DNA of 36,272 bases. Source: Verrucomicrobiota bacterium (GTDB taxonomy: Bacteria; Verrucomicrobiota; Kiritimatiellia; SS1-B-03-39; UBA6053). A program made the translations under genes and the position numbers. Positions 7,874-15,512 of the stretch are shown piece by piece. The notes beneath the pieces were generated by a model, which was given only the letters and a program-made list of their open reading frames with translations, searched no databases and had not been told where the DNA came from. Numbering within the stretch: position 1 is the first letter of the stretch; each line of letters begins with the position of its first letter. The stretch spans positions 1-36,272 of the forward strand of contig JAFIGC010000043.1 in NCBI GenBank assembly GCA_020831635.1, written 5' to 3'.

Positions 7874-9169
7874 TTACGTTCTTATTTGGCCCGTCAGCAA
7901 CTTCTGCATCAGGCCCTTTTTTTGGTTCTTTAACTCTACCAACTTTTTACTTTCAAGCTTGATCTCGCTGTCAGCATCTTGCAAGGCATCGATGATGGCA
8001 TCCTGTTCCGCCAGCGAGGGTATGGGAACTTGAATTTTGGAAAAATCTTTCCATCGCAGGCTCCCCCGTCGGTCGACAGAGGAGTTAGTGGACGATTCAA
8101 AAATGTGCCGATACAAGTCGGTTTTGAACAGGTACATCAAAAAGTCAGGCCGAACGTGTTTTCCACATTCGAAAACAACATAAATGGGACTCACCAAGCC
8201 TTCATCATAACTATCCTGCAACCCGATGGATCCTTCTTCGACATGATTCGAGGGGAACCCAAGCCAATTCCTTCGGACGATCTTGTAGTTCGATAGATCC
8301 GCGCTGTGTACCTTTCGCCCAAAATAAGTCTCCGAATCCACAAAACCGGCGTATTTTGTACAGGACAAAACGCGGATCGATTTTACCGCTTTGTTTCGAA
8401 CGCTTCGCTCTTTGGCAACCTCTCCCATCTTCGGGCACCACCAGTCGGCAGGGAGAGTGAAAATCCGATATCCAACTGTTTTTTTCGTTTCAAACCCCGG
8501 CAACCGCCGCTTTCCCGTCAGCAACTGCTGCATCAGCCCACGTTTCCGCTCCTCTTTCTCGCGAATCAGCTCTTCCTGCAAGCGGATGGCTTCATCCCAA
8601 ACGGTGAGGATTTCCGCGATTTTCTTTTGCTCGGCGATAGAAGGGAGAGGAATTTCTAGATGCAGAAAACTACCTTTTGTAATCTTCACCATCGTTCCAC
8701 TTGTCCCGTTCCCTATGGACGAGATTTTCCGTCTCATCATGGGTAGCCACAGGTAGTATGACAGCCATTTGATGTGAAGATCTTTACCGTTTCTAGGACT
8801 CAATTCCCAAATCAAATCAGAGAGGTACAGATTTTCATGTGTTTTTCGGACATAACAGACAGCCCCAACAAGATCCGGAGTGTTGGAACGGCTAATCAAA
8901 AGAGTGCCTGCCTTTACATGCGTCGATAAAATATTTTGCGTGGAAGTTTTGGATGCTTTGTTCTCGCGGGGATCGAAAACCCCGTTTTTGATGCAACTCA
9001 GCTTCAAGACCCCAACCTCTTCTTTACCTGCAACACGGTCCTCACAAATGGGGCTTTGGCCGGAAACCGGCTGATTGCAAATATTCTTTATCCTCGTCAT
9101 TCGCCACTCCACCGGAATGCGTCCGGCGGGGGGATCTTTGAATAAGGATTGTTGGATAGAGTTTGCCAT
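7874..9169 (-). CDS. hsdS: Type I restriction specificity subunit (HsdS)
   Basis: HsdS gives the type I enzyme its DNA target. The 431-residue protein has the classic two-part layout: one target recognition domain up to about residue 170, a conserved helical spacer that begins PLPSIAEQKKIAEIL and ends RGLMQQLLTGKRRLP, a second recognition domain, and a C-terminal spacer (PSLAEQDAIIDAL to LMQKLLTG). The repeated AEQ...LLTG spacers set the distance between the two half-sites. The frame is open far upstream, but that part is the shadow of the preceding gene; the ATG at 9169 shares one base with its TAA stop (TAATG), a typical coupling signal. The target sequence cannot be read from the protein. 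Confidence 0.95.
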   Translation of the reverse strand: MANSIQQSLFKDPPAGRIPVEWRMTRIKNICNQPVSGQSPICEDRVAGKEEVGVLKLSCIKNGVFDPRENKASKTSTQNILSTHVKAGTLLISRSNTPDLVGAVCYVRKTHENLYLSDLIWELSPRNGKDLHIKWLSYYLWLPMMRRKISSIGNGTSGTMVKITKGSFLHLEIPLPSIAEQKKIAEILTVWDEAIRLQEELIREKEERKRGLMQQLLTGKRRLPGFETKKTVGYRIFTLPADWWCPKMGEVAKERSVRNKAVKSIRVLSCTKYAGFVDSETYFGRKVHSADLSNYKIVRRNWLGFPSNHVEEGSIGLQDSYDEGLVSPIYVVFECGKHVRPDFLMYLFKTDLYRHIFESSTNSSVDRRGSLRWKDFSKIQVPIPSLAEQDAIIDALQDADSEIKLESKKLVELKNQKKGLMQKLLTGQIRT

Positions 9170-10200
9170 TAAGGTTGCCCCTCCATCAACCGATCCAGGA
9201 TCTGATCGACTTGTTGCTGAAACACGGGGATCAACTCTTCGCCGGAGGGCAATCGGTTCCCCCCGATGCGAAGCTCCGGCGCGACAAGATTGAGCCCCTG
9301 CAAGGATTTGCTTTCCAGAAAACGGCGAAGCCGTGACGCTTGTTGTCGAGGTGATGCCTCGTCCCGGCATGCCTCCTCCAACATCACATGCAGTTGGCAC
9401 AATGCCGGCATCACCGCAACCCAGTCCACTCCCTTGGGAATTCCTGGCCATCCAACCAACAGGGACCACCATTTTTCCCGGTCTCGAAGTGAATAGAGTA
9501 CCCGCCTCCCATCCGACTGAAGATCCACCCAACCGGATTCCGACATTTCCGACAACGCCAGAGTCACCGTTGGGGCACCGTATCCGCATGCCCGAGCCAT
9601 GGCCCGGGGGGAGCCGGAAGAATGTAGCAGAAGATAGTTCAGTAATTCAGCCCGCGCGTTCAAGCCCGTGAATGCGCGCAAGCGTAGCAACAGGGTTTCC
9701 GCGCCCACACCCGGGAAGGGTCCGCAAATCTTTCGGTTTTCATATGTGTTTCGTAGAAAGCCCCATTGTTGAAAAACCGGATCCAGCGTCCTCCCCGTTG
9801 GCATGGGCTCCGCATCCGGCCCCAGAAACAGAGGCATCGGCTGAATTTCGTCACTCCCCCAGGTTTGAATCGCCTTAAATTTTGATGTCAGGGTGGGGTC
9901 GCCTCGCTCCACCAAGCCGAGAAAAAGCTTGTACGGTACCACCTTGGTTTCCCGAAGCAACCGTTTGGCCCTGGACACGTTTATCCATCGTCCGTTCCGC
10001 TCCACCCATTCCACCATGCCGTCAAATAGCCGTTGATCCCGGCGTCCAACTTCACAGGTGAACATGATCAACGCCTCGGGATCGATTGGGGAATGTTTCC
10101 ATTTCGCGCCATAGCCTTGCAGGCCCAGCGCCACCCATTGCCGCCAGGCCAGATCAAGCATCCGTTTCCGGAATTCCAATTTATAATCGTTTAGCTGCAT
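9169..10200 (-). CDS. Winged-helix-like partner of the nucleotidyltransferase
   Basis: I do not recognise this 343-residue protein by name. Around residues 185-240 it has a probable winged helix-turn-helix: LLNYLLLHSSGSPRAMARA, then a second helix containing APTVTLALSEMSESGWV and a wing with GRRVLYSLRDREKWW, much like ArsR/MarR-type reading heads. The N-terminal half is rich in Trp and Arg. It follows the nucleotidyltransferase gene with a 20-base overlap, an arrangement like AbiE-type or other nucleotidyltransferase toxin-antitoxin pairs, where a winged-helix protein is the antitoxin and repressor. The ATG at 10200 was chosen; a TTG at 10212 is also possible and would add four residues. It shares one base with hsdS. 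A role as DNA-binding control protein for the operon is an inference. Confidence 0.6.
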   Translation of the reverse strand: MQLNDYKLEFRKRMLDLAWRQWVALGLQGYGAKWKHSPIDPEALIMFTCEVGRRDQRLFDGMVEWVERNGRWINVSRAKRLLRETKVVPYKLFLGLVERGDPTLTSKFKAIQTWGSDEIQPMPLFLGPDAEPMPTGRTLDPVFQQWGFLRNTYENRKICGPFPGVGAETLLLRLRAFTGLNARAELLNYLLLHSSGSPRAMARACGYGAPTVTLALSEMSESGWVDLQSDGRRVLYSLRDREKWWSLLVGWPGIPKGVDWVAVMPALCQLHVMLEEACRDEASPRQQASRLRRFLESKSLQGLNLVAPELRIGGNRLPSGEELIPVFQQQVDQILDRLMEGQP

Positions 10201-10799
10201 CGGGGTATCCAATTTGTTGCAACATGCTTTTTGTCATCATAAAAAATCCATTGGAGGGATCGTGGCTCCTTGCCCAATGCACTGCGGCGACCAGTTCTTC
10301 GGTGGTTGGTTTCAAGGCATGAAGATCGTCCACATGATACCCACCGCGGTCCACGGCGGCATACACTTTGAAAAAAATCTGGTCGGTCCTGCCAATGAAA
10401 AATACGGACAGCCGATCTCCAAACTCCCGGCGGGTCAGCCGCTCCCCCGAATCCCTCGGGCAGGCCGCCCTGAAACAACCCCATCTGAGGATCCTTGCTA
10501 GGGCCGTTGTTGAGCCAATCCTCCATCAGATCCTCGTCCGCCGCGACCTCACGCACAGCTTGCAGGAGATCCTCCGGTAAAGGCTGAGGACTCGACAACC
10601 TATCGTTTTCCATCAAGGCCACCACGTCCACGTCTTTGGTGGTACGCGGAACCGCCCCCGTCAGAATCAGCGCGGAGCCACCGCATACCACAAGTCCGAA
10701 CGGACCGGCATTGTTCTCCTTCAAACGGAAGGCCAAAGCATCAAGAGCCCTTTCAAGGTCCTCTTCGCCCAATGGCTTATGTTCATTTATTTCGTTCAT
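10181..10799 (-). pseudogene. DUF6036-like nucleotidyltransferase, frameshifted
   Basis: The first 117 residues read well as a DUF6036-type nucleotidyltransferase: VVCGGSALILTG holds the GGS of the catalytic loop (40-42) and TTKDVDVVAL the paired aspartates (D56, D58). After GLPEGFG the frame is wrong. Removing one base from the five-G run (plus-strand C run 10444-10448) restores ERLTRREFGDRLSVFFIG, then the family's FKVYAAVDRGG and HDPSNGF segments, ending at 10181. The span is 3n+1 bases, as expected for one inserted base. The restored product would have about 205 residues. As read, the product is 202 residues with an unrelated tail. It could be real inactivation, phase switching or a sequencing error. 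It lies 21 bases after hsdM. Related enzymes act as toxins that modify tRNA or proteins. Confidence 0.8.
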
Positions 10800-10820
10800 A
10801 ATGAATGTTATATTTGAACA

Positions 10821-12335
10821 CTACTTGGTGGCGTGTATCAAGCCCAAATCCCGTAAATATCCCTTCATCGTCTCCCGAACATCCGCCAGTTCACCCTCCA
10901 GCCCCTCGATGCGTAGCTGGACGGCGGGGATGTCGACTTCCTCTTCCTCCTCGAAGGTGTCCACGTAGCGGGGAATGTTGAGGTTGAATTCATTCTCCTC
11001 GATCTCGGCGAAGGTGACGCGGGCGGCGTACTTGTCCACGGTTTCAAAGGTTTGGCAGGTTCTCACAATGCGGTCAATATCCTCAGAACGAAGCAAGTTC
11101 TGGTTGGTGCCCTTTTCGTACTGCTTGCCGGCGTCCACAAAGAGAACGTCGCGGGTGGTTTTGGCGCGGTTGAAGAGCAGGATGGCGGCGGGGATGCCGG
11201 TCCCGAAGAACAGGTTGGCGGGCAAGCCGATCACGCATTCCAACAAATTCTCCTCGATCATCGCCTTGCGGATGCGCCCCTCGGCGGCACCTCGGAACAG
11301 GACCCCGTGGGGAACAATCACCCCCACCCGTCCGGTGTCGTTGACGGAAGTTTCCACCATGTGGGAGATAAACGCGAAGTCCCCCTTGCTTTTCGGGGGC
11401 ACTCCCCGGTAAAAGCGGTTGTGGGGGTCCGAGGCGGCTTCGTCCGCACCCCACTTGTCCAGGGAAAAGGGCGGATTGGCGACGACGATATCGAATTTCA
11501 TCAAGCTGTCGTTTACCAGCAGCTTGGGGTTGTTGAGGGTGTCGCCCCACTTGATGTCGGCGGAGTCCTTGCCGTGCAGAAACATGTTCATGCGGCAAAG
11601 GGCCCAGGTGCTCCCGTTGCTTTCCTGACCATAGAGGGCGTAATCATCCGGGTCGGGCACTTCGTTGGCCACGCGAATGAGCAGGGAGCCGGAACCGCAG
11701 GCGGGATCACAGATTTTCGCCCCTTTGTTGGGCTTCAACAACTTCGCCAACAAGGTGGCCACCCCTTTGGGGGTGTAAAATTCCCCGCCTTTTTTGCCGG
11801 AATCGCTCGCAAAGCGGGAGATCAGGTACTCGTACACGTCTCCGATCACATCCGCGTCGCCCACCACCGAGGGACGCAGGTCCAAGCGCGGGTCGGCAAA
11901 GTCCTCCAGCAAATTTTTCAACCGTTTGTTTCTATCCTTGGTTTCCCCCAGATTGGATTCCGAGTTAAAGCGAATGTTGCGAAATACCCCCTCCAGCTTG
12001 GCCTTGTTGGCCTCTTCAATGCCTTCCAGGGCCACGTCAATTTCCTCGCCGATGTTGTCATCCTTGCGTTTGGCAAACAGGCTGTAAAAATCGCTGCCCT
12101 CGGGCAAGACAAAGCGCTGACGGCTCATATACCGCTCCACCAACTCGGGTTTCCCGGGATATTTGGCCTTGGCCTCCTCCAGCTTTTCTTTCCAGAGATC
12201 GCTAAGGTATTTTACAAACAGCATCACGAGAATGTAGTTCTTGTATTCGGAAGGGTCCACCACGCCCCGAAAGGTGTCGCAGGCCTTCCAGACCACTTCG
12301 TTGATCTGATTTTGGTCGATTTTAGACGCTTTCAT
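10821..12335 (-). CDS. hsdM: Type I DNA adenine methyltransferase (HsdM)
   Basis: HsdM transfers a methyl group from S-adenosylmethionine to the N6 of adenine, protecting the host's own sites and forming the core of the restriction complex. The 504-residue protein starts with the helical HsdM N-terminal domain (residues 10-140). GGEFYTPKGVATLLAKLL (183-200) leads into the SAM-binding motif DPACGSGSLL (210-219), and the catalytic motif IV is NPPF (287-290). A C-terminal helical tail with EEEEEVDIPAV would contact HsdS. The start overlaps the half-HsdS gene by 14 bases, with GGAG about 11 bases upstream. All expected motifs are present and no lesion is seen, so the methylase should be active. 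Confidence 0.97.
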   Translation of the reverse strand: MKASKIDQNQINEVVWKACDTFRGVVDPSEYKNYILVMLFVKYLSDLWKEKLEEAKAKYPGKPELVERYMSRQRFVLPEGSDFYSLFAKRKDDNIGEEIDVALEGIEEANKAKLEGVFRNIRFNSESNLGETKDRNKRLKNLLEDFADPRLDLRPSVVGDADVIGDVYEYLISRFASDSGKKGGEFYTPKGVATLLAKLLKPNKGAKICDPACGSGSLLIRVANEVPDPDDYALYGQESNGSTWALCRMNMFLHGKDSADIKWGDTLNNPKLLVNDSLMKFDIVVANPPFSLDKWGADEAASDPHNRFYRGVPPKSKGDFAFISHMVETSVNDTGRVGVIVPHGVLFRGAAEGRIRKAMIEENLLECVIGLPANLFFGTGIPAAILLFNRAKTTRDVLFVDAGKQYEKGTNQNLLRSEDIDRIVRTCQTFETVDKYAARVTFAEIEENEFNLNIPRYVDTFEEEEEVDIPAVQLRIEGLEGELADVRETMKGYLRDLGLIHATK

Positions 12336-12963
12336 AAGATTCGGACTCCAATTGGGTTCTCAAAAATTCCTTCTGTAACGCCTGATTGCGCTTCTCCGTT
12401 AGCTCTGTCAACTCCCGCAACAAACGGATTTCCAGCAAAGAGGCCTCGTGCATTTCTAAAAGCCGTGTTTGTGTGGACAGAGAGGGGATCTCCACCTCCA
12501 GCCGTTTCAGCATGGCAATGCTCACATGGGGGATGGTGGACCCCGCCGACATGGCCTCCAGCCGACGCCGCACCCCCTCCGTGTTTAGCAACCAGGCCAG
12601 ATATGCGGGAAGCACCCGCCGCGCATCCCGCACCCTCACCACCAGAAACTGCGATCCCGCCACCACAAACTCCGGTTGACCCTCGAACACCCCCGCCCGG
12701 TGCTGCGACCCCCGGGCCGCAAACAACACCTCGCCCGCTTTCAGAAAATGGGAGTCCTTAAACCCTTCGTCAGGCACCCGGACCAGGTCACGGGTGTCCA
12801 AGCGCCCTTCATCCGTCAAATCCCGAATCTGTACCACCGGCACGCCCTCGTCCACCTCCTGCAAAGCGGAACGGAACGAATATCCGCTTCGGATTTCCGC
12901 CACATCGCCGAACGGGGTTGGCCTCCGTTTGTCGGGTTTATTATGATTTTGCTTCACATTCAT
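12322..12963 (-). CDS. Half-size HsdS-like protein with one recognition domain
   Basis: This 213-residue protein looks like one half of an HsdS subunit: a single target recognition domain (GDVAEIRSGYSFRSAL, then VVQIRDL, FLKAGEVLFAARGS, VVAGSQFLVVRV and the SAGSTIPHVSIAMLKRLEV segment) followed by one helical spacer (PSLSTQTRLLEM to LQKEFL). Single-domain S proteins can dimerise to recognise palindromic-type targets. Here it is the first gene of the operon and a full HsdS is encoded later, so the cell may have two specificity proteins for one HsdM. The frame extends upstream to a TTG at 13035, but the ATG at 12963 fits the domain better. The ribosome site is weak. It could also be a decoy or a regulator of complex assembly. 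Confidence 0.8.
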   Translation of the reverse strand: MNVKQNHNKPDKRRPTPFGDVAEIRSGYSFRSALQEVDEGVPVVQIRDLTDEGRLDTRDLVRVPDEGFKDSHFLKAGEVLFAARGSQHRAGVFEGQPEFVVAGSQFLVVRVRDARRVLPAYLAWLLNTEGVRRRLEAMSAGSTIPHVSIAMLKRLEVEIPSLSTQTRLLEMHEASLLEIRLLRELTELTEKRNQALQKEFLRTQLESESYESV

Positions 12964-13068
12964 CAGGAGTTCTGCGTATAATACGGTTAGTCGACGGTTC
13001 GGTTTTCCGATCCATAAAGCCCAGACTGGGGTCAAACCCGTTTGGGTTTTCGAATCCAGGTTTCTTCA

Positions 13069-13086
13069 CTGTATATGATTATACAG
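13069..13086. promoter_or_regulatory. Palindromic operator candidate over the hsd promoter
   Basis: CTGTATA (13069-13075) and TATACAG (13080-13086) form a perfect inverted repeat around TGAT. The palindrome covers the whole -10 box of the operon promoter and the expected start site, so a protein bound here would block transcription. The winged-helix protein of the operon is a possible ligand, by inference. Confidence 0.6.
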
Positions 13087-13106
13087 AGTATTACACAGCT
13101 AATCAA
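13078..13106 (-). promoter_or_regulatory. Sigma-70-type promoter of the hsd operon
   Basis: On the minus strand, TTGATT (13106-13101) and a perfect TATAAT (13083-13078) are separated by 17 bases. The transcript would start near 13070, giving a leader of roughly 107 bases to the ATG at 12963. This is the best promoter match in the window. Confidence 0.75.
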
Positions 13107-13271
13107 TAGTTATTTTTAGATTTTTTTTGCAGTATTTGCATTTGTGCAATTATTAATCACAAAATTAATTCTATTTTTTGTTGACAATTGGAAATCTATA
13201 CAGATAAGAAATTAAGCTTTCGGGGTCTAAATTTAAGATTGTAATCCGAAATAAATTGTCAAATCTATATG

Positions 13272-13300
13272 TTTACAAAGATATCTGTTTGTGTTATCTT
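13272..13300 (+). promoter_or_regulatory. Promoter candidate for the PLD-like/2TM module
   Basis: TTTACA (13272-13277) and TATCTT (13295-13300) are 17 bases apart and lie just before a clear ribosome site GAAGGAG (13315-13321). A second candidate further upstream pairs TTGACA (13181-13186) with GATAAG (13203-13208). Either could serve the module. Confidence 0.45.
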
Positions 13301-13332
13301 CAAAACCTCACAAAGAAGGAGCGAACTAAAAA

Positions 13333-13923
13333 ATGAAGTGCCAACAAGATGAGAATTGCGATCCGATAAAAAGCAGCTACCCAACCCAAACATTTGATGA
13401 TGTAAGACCAAATGATCAGCATACCTTAGCAGAATATAAAGAGTGTATTGCGGAATTAAACCGTTTGAAGGCGGACATCCCCTTCTCAAACGGCATGAAA
13501 GAACATGCAGCCGCGATTATGGAGGAGTTTTTTCGCTCCGCTCGGAAGCGAGTCGTGGTTTTTTGCCACAATTTGCAACAGGATGCTTACGAAAGCCAAA
13601 ATGTTTTTGAAAGTCTCGTAGGAGCTGTGCTTAGTGGCGTTCACGTCGACATAATTACTCAAGAAGAACCTCAGTCAGTTAAAATAAAAGAGTTTGCAGA
13701 AATAGCAAAAAATGCCAAATGGCCTTTAAGATTAGTTCGAAGCAAAGATAATTTCCAGAAGCAATTGACACAAAATTTTGCAGTAATGGACAACAGGGCG
13801 TACAGATGGGAGCCAAATTGGGCAGAACCAAAAGCTTCTGCGTGTATGAACGATCCAGATAAAGCAAATCAACTTATGGAAGTATTCGAACACTTAATGA
13901 AAAAGAACCTCGCAACCTCCTAA
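13333..13923 (+). CDS. Probable PLD-like fold protein without HKD motif
   Basis: I cannot name this 196-residue protein. Its strand pattern resembles half a phospholipase-D fold: RKRVVVFCHNL (71-81), a helix, GVHVDIITQ (102-110), PLRLVRS (131-137), then QNFAVMDNRAYRWEP (147-161) and a helix ending in LMEVFEHLM. In PLD enzymes the HxKx4D catalytic motif lies around these strands; no HKD is present, so a binding or sensing role is more likely than catalysis. It has a good ribosome site (GAAGGAG, 11 bases before ATG). The next gene, a small membrane protein, starts ten bases downstream, suggesting a sensor-effector pair. Both genes are much more AT-rich than the flanks, and their promoter region faces away from the hsd operon. 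The fold assignment is by eye and needs structural comparison. Confidence 0.55.
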   Translation: MKCQQDENCDPIKSSYPTQTFDDVRPNDQHTLAEYKECIAELNRLKADIPFSNGMKEHAAAIMEEFFRSARKRVVVFCHNLQQDAYESQNVFESLVGAVLSGVHVDIITQEEPQSVKIKEFAEIAKNAKWPLRLVRSKDNFQKQLTQNFAVMDNRAYRWEPNWAEPKASACMNDPDKANQLMEVFEHLMKKNLATS

Positions 13924-13933
13924 TTCTGACTAC

Positions 13934-14482
13934 ATGGATTTACGGGCAATATGGGAATATTTTCTTAACGGCGAAGGGATTGGCGGCTTGCAATTCATCG
14001 CCCCTGCTTTGGCTTTAAATATTGCCACAACTAATTGGAAAACATTTCAGGAGCATTTAAAAGTATTCGAATTGGACTTGGATAAAATTTTAAGCACTAT
14101 TAATAGAGTGGAAAAAATGGAGTATGTAAATTCAAATAATCGAGATTTGCTTAGAAATTTTTTAGAACATGAAACAGAAAAACTTCGAGAAGCGCACAAA
14201 ATAATTTGGAGCTACACACGAAAATTTGCTGGATTTTGCGCTTTTGCTTGCTTTGTATGCTTGTTTTATGGAAAACAGGGCCCTTTTACGATGTTGCTTG
14301 TACTTCCGCTTCCATCTCAATTTGTATGGAAAAAATTCAAGTGTATTAAGTTAAAAAGAAATTACGCAAAGAAATGTAAAACCATAAAAGAGTTGCACGA
14401 ATGTCCAACAACGAATGGGCTTGATAAATCGATTAATGAATTTGCGGCTAAGGCTTTGGAAAATCATAATGATGATCAATAA
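13934..14482 (+). CDS. Small two-helix membrane protein, unknown
   Basis: The protein has 182 residues and no family I recognise. Two hydrophobic segments lie at about 98-113 (FAGFCAFACFVCLFY) and 115-132 (GPFTMLLVLPLPSQFVW), joined by a tight turn. Before them is a helical, charged region (36-95), and after them a basic stretch KKFKCIKLKRNYAKKCK. An N-terminal segment FIAPALALNIA is mildly hydrophobic. The layout (helical domain, hairpin of two membrane helices, basic tail) resembles small pore-forming or membrane-damaging effectors in defence modules, but that is an inference. It starts ten bases after the PLD-like gene, without a clear ribosome site, so it is probably translated together with it. 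AT-rich like its partner. Confidence 0.6.
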   Translation: MDLRAIWEYFLNGEGIGGLQFIAPALALNIATTNWKTFQEHLKVFELDLDKILSTINRVEKMEYVNSNNRDLLRNFLEHETEKLREAHKIIWSYTRKFAGFCAFACFVCLFYGKQGPFTMLLVLPLPSQFVWKKFKCIKLKRNYAKKCKTIKELHECPTTNGLDKSINEFAAKALENHNDDQ

Positions 14483-14587
14483 TTTAAGTGGTATTCAAGA
14501 CGATAAGGTCTAGTCGCCTGTTTTCACCCCGTTTTATAGTGTAGACTGTTCTCAATCATTTTCTTGATGAGACTTTAATGTCCCCGT

Positions 14588-15397
14588 TTGAAGTCCCCCC
14601 TTCGCCGCTGGTATTCCCGGACGCACGCCTTCAAGGATGTTCTGAACCGTGAATTGTATCATCATGCAAAACTGCCCGATGTAAAAAGGAGAGAGGATCT
14701 GGAGGTGGTCATCAATTCCTGTGACCTGGCAACCAAAAGCGCCTTTCGCTTTGGCAACCGTAAATCCAGTTGTTATCGACACGGGACGCTTCAGCGGAAC
14801 GATCAGGTGAATGTTGCCTTTGCGGTTGCGGCGTCGGCGGCATTCCCGCCTCTTTTGCCCGCCTTGGACTGTAACATGAAATTCACGCATCAGAATACAG
14901 GGGACCGCTCCCACCGTGTCACCCTCACGGATGGTGGCATCTACGACAACCTTGGGATTTCCTGTTTTGAACCTGGACGCGACAATTCTTACACCCCCTT
15001 CACTTTCGACCTTGATTTCCTCATCTCCTGCGATGCGGGACACGGCATGAGCCCGGGTGGAGCGTTTCCCTATTGGTGGCCAAGCCGAATGGGCAGTGCG
15101 TTTGGAGCCGTGTTCAAAAAAGGAACCGATTATTCCAGGAAACTGCTGAACGGACTCCATGGACCCGCGCTCAAAGGTGGCTACATCCATGCCTATTTGG
15201 GACTGCAAGACCACAAACTGGAGAACAAGCCCGCCGATTTCGTCACCCGCTTTCAGGTCAACAACTACCCCACCAATTTTGCGGCCATGTCCGATCAGAA
15301 CATCCAACTGTTGACCAAACGGGGCGAGCAGATCATGGAAATTTTGATGGATACTTATGGAAGCAATCTGAAATCATATCACGGGAATAATTTTTGA
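14588..15397 (+). pseudogene. Patatin-like phospholipase, 5'-truncated remnant
   Basis: The readable part is the C-terminal half of a patatin-like acyl hydrolase. It contains VNVAFAVAASAAFPPLLP, typical of the strand before the active-site Asp, and LTDGGIYDNLG with the DGG catalytic Asp. The N-terminal half with the oxyanion glycines and the GxSxG nucleophile is missing: an in-frame stop lies at 14576-14578 and no matching sequence is seen further upstream, where the AT-rich two-gene module ends about 100 bases away. The frame itself begins with a TTG and no ribosome site. Without the serine it cannot be an active lipase. The break next to the module suggests that insertion or deletion removed the front of the gene. 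Confidence 0.75.
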
Positions 15398-15404
15398 AAT
15401 GATG

Positions 15405-15510
15405 AAAATAGTGTGGGTGCGCCCCCATTGGGGTCGGTAAAACGGGGGGGGGAATCGTTTTCCGGGGTGTTGCCGCCGGGCTGACGAGTGGGACCCCGTT
15501 GGGGTCAAAA
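15405..15510. repeat. Intergenic repeat family 1, copy B
   Basis: It begins just after the patatin remnant's stop and repeats the ACCCC-GTT-GGGGT unit (15493-15505), a diverged first unit (GCCCCCATTGGGGT near 15421-15434) and the CCGGGG...GCCGCCGGGCTGA core seen at 85-225. The GGCATCCC/GGGATGCC half of copies A and C is absent. It ends two bases before the glycosyltransferase stop codon. Confidence 0.7.
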
Positions 15511-15512
15511 GA

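Larger units (their letters stand above)
12964..13332. other. Divergent control region between the hsd operon and the PLD-like module
   Basis: No gene is seen in these 369 bases apart from a possible TTG extension of the half-HsdS. The left part would be transcribed as the operon leader and can fold into adjacent hairpins (CCCA-GAC-TGGG near 13020-13030; AAACCC/GGGTTT near 13034-13049). The right part is very AT-rich and holds the promoters of both transcription units. Confidence 0.6.

Noticed and set aside
10444-10448. Programmed ribosomal frameshift in the nucleotidyltransferase
   Set aside because: There is no typical slippery heptamer with a downstream stem, and the upstream frame reads on far past the site rather than ending near it.
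13040-13065. GGGTTTTCGAATCC as a tRNA T-arm
   Set aside because: The arm is imperfect and no acceptor, D or anticodon stem can be drawn around it.
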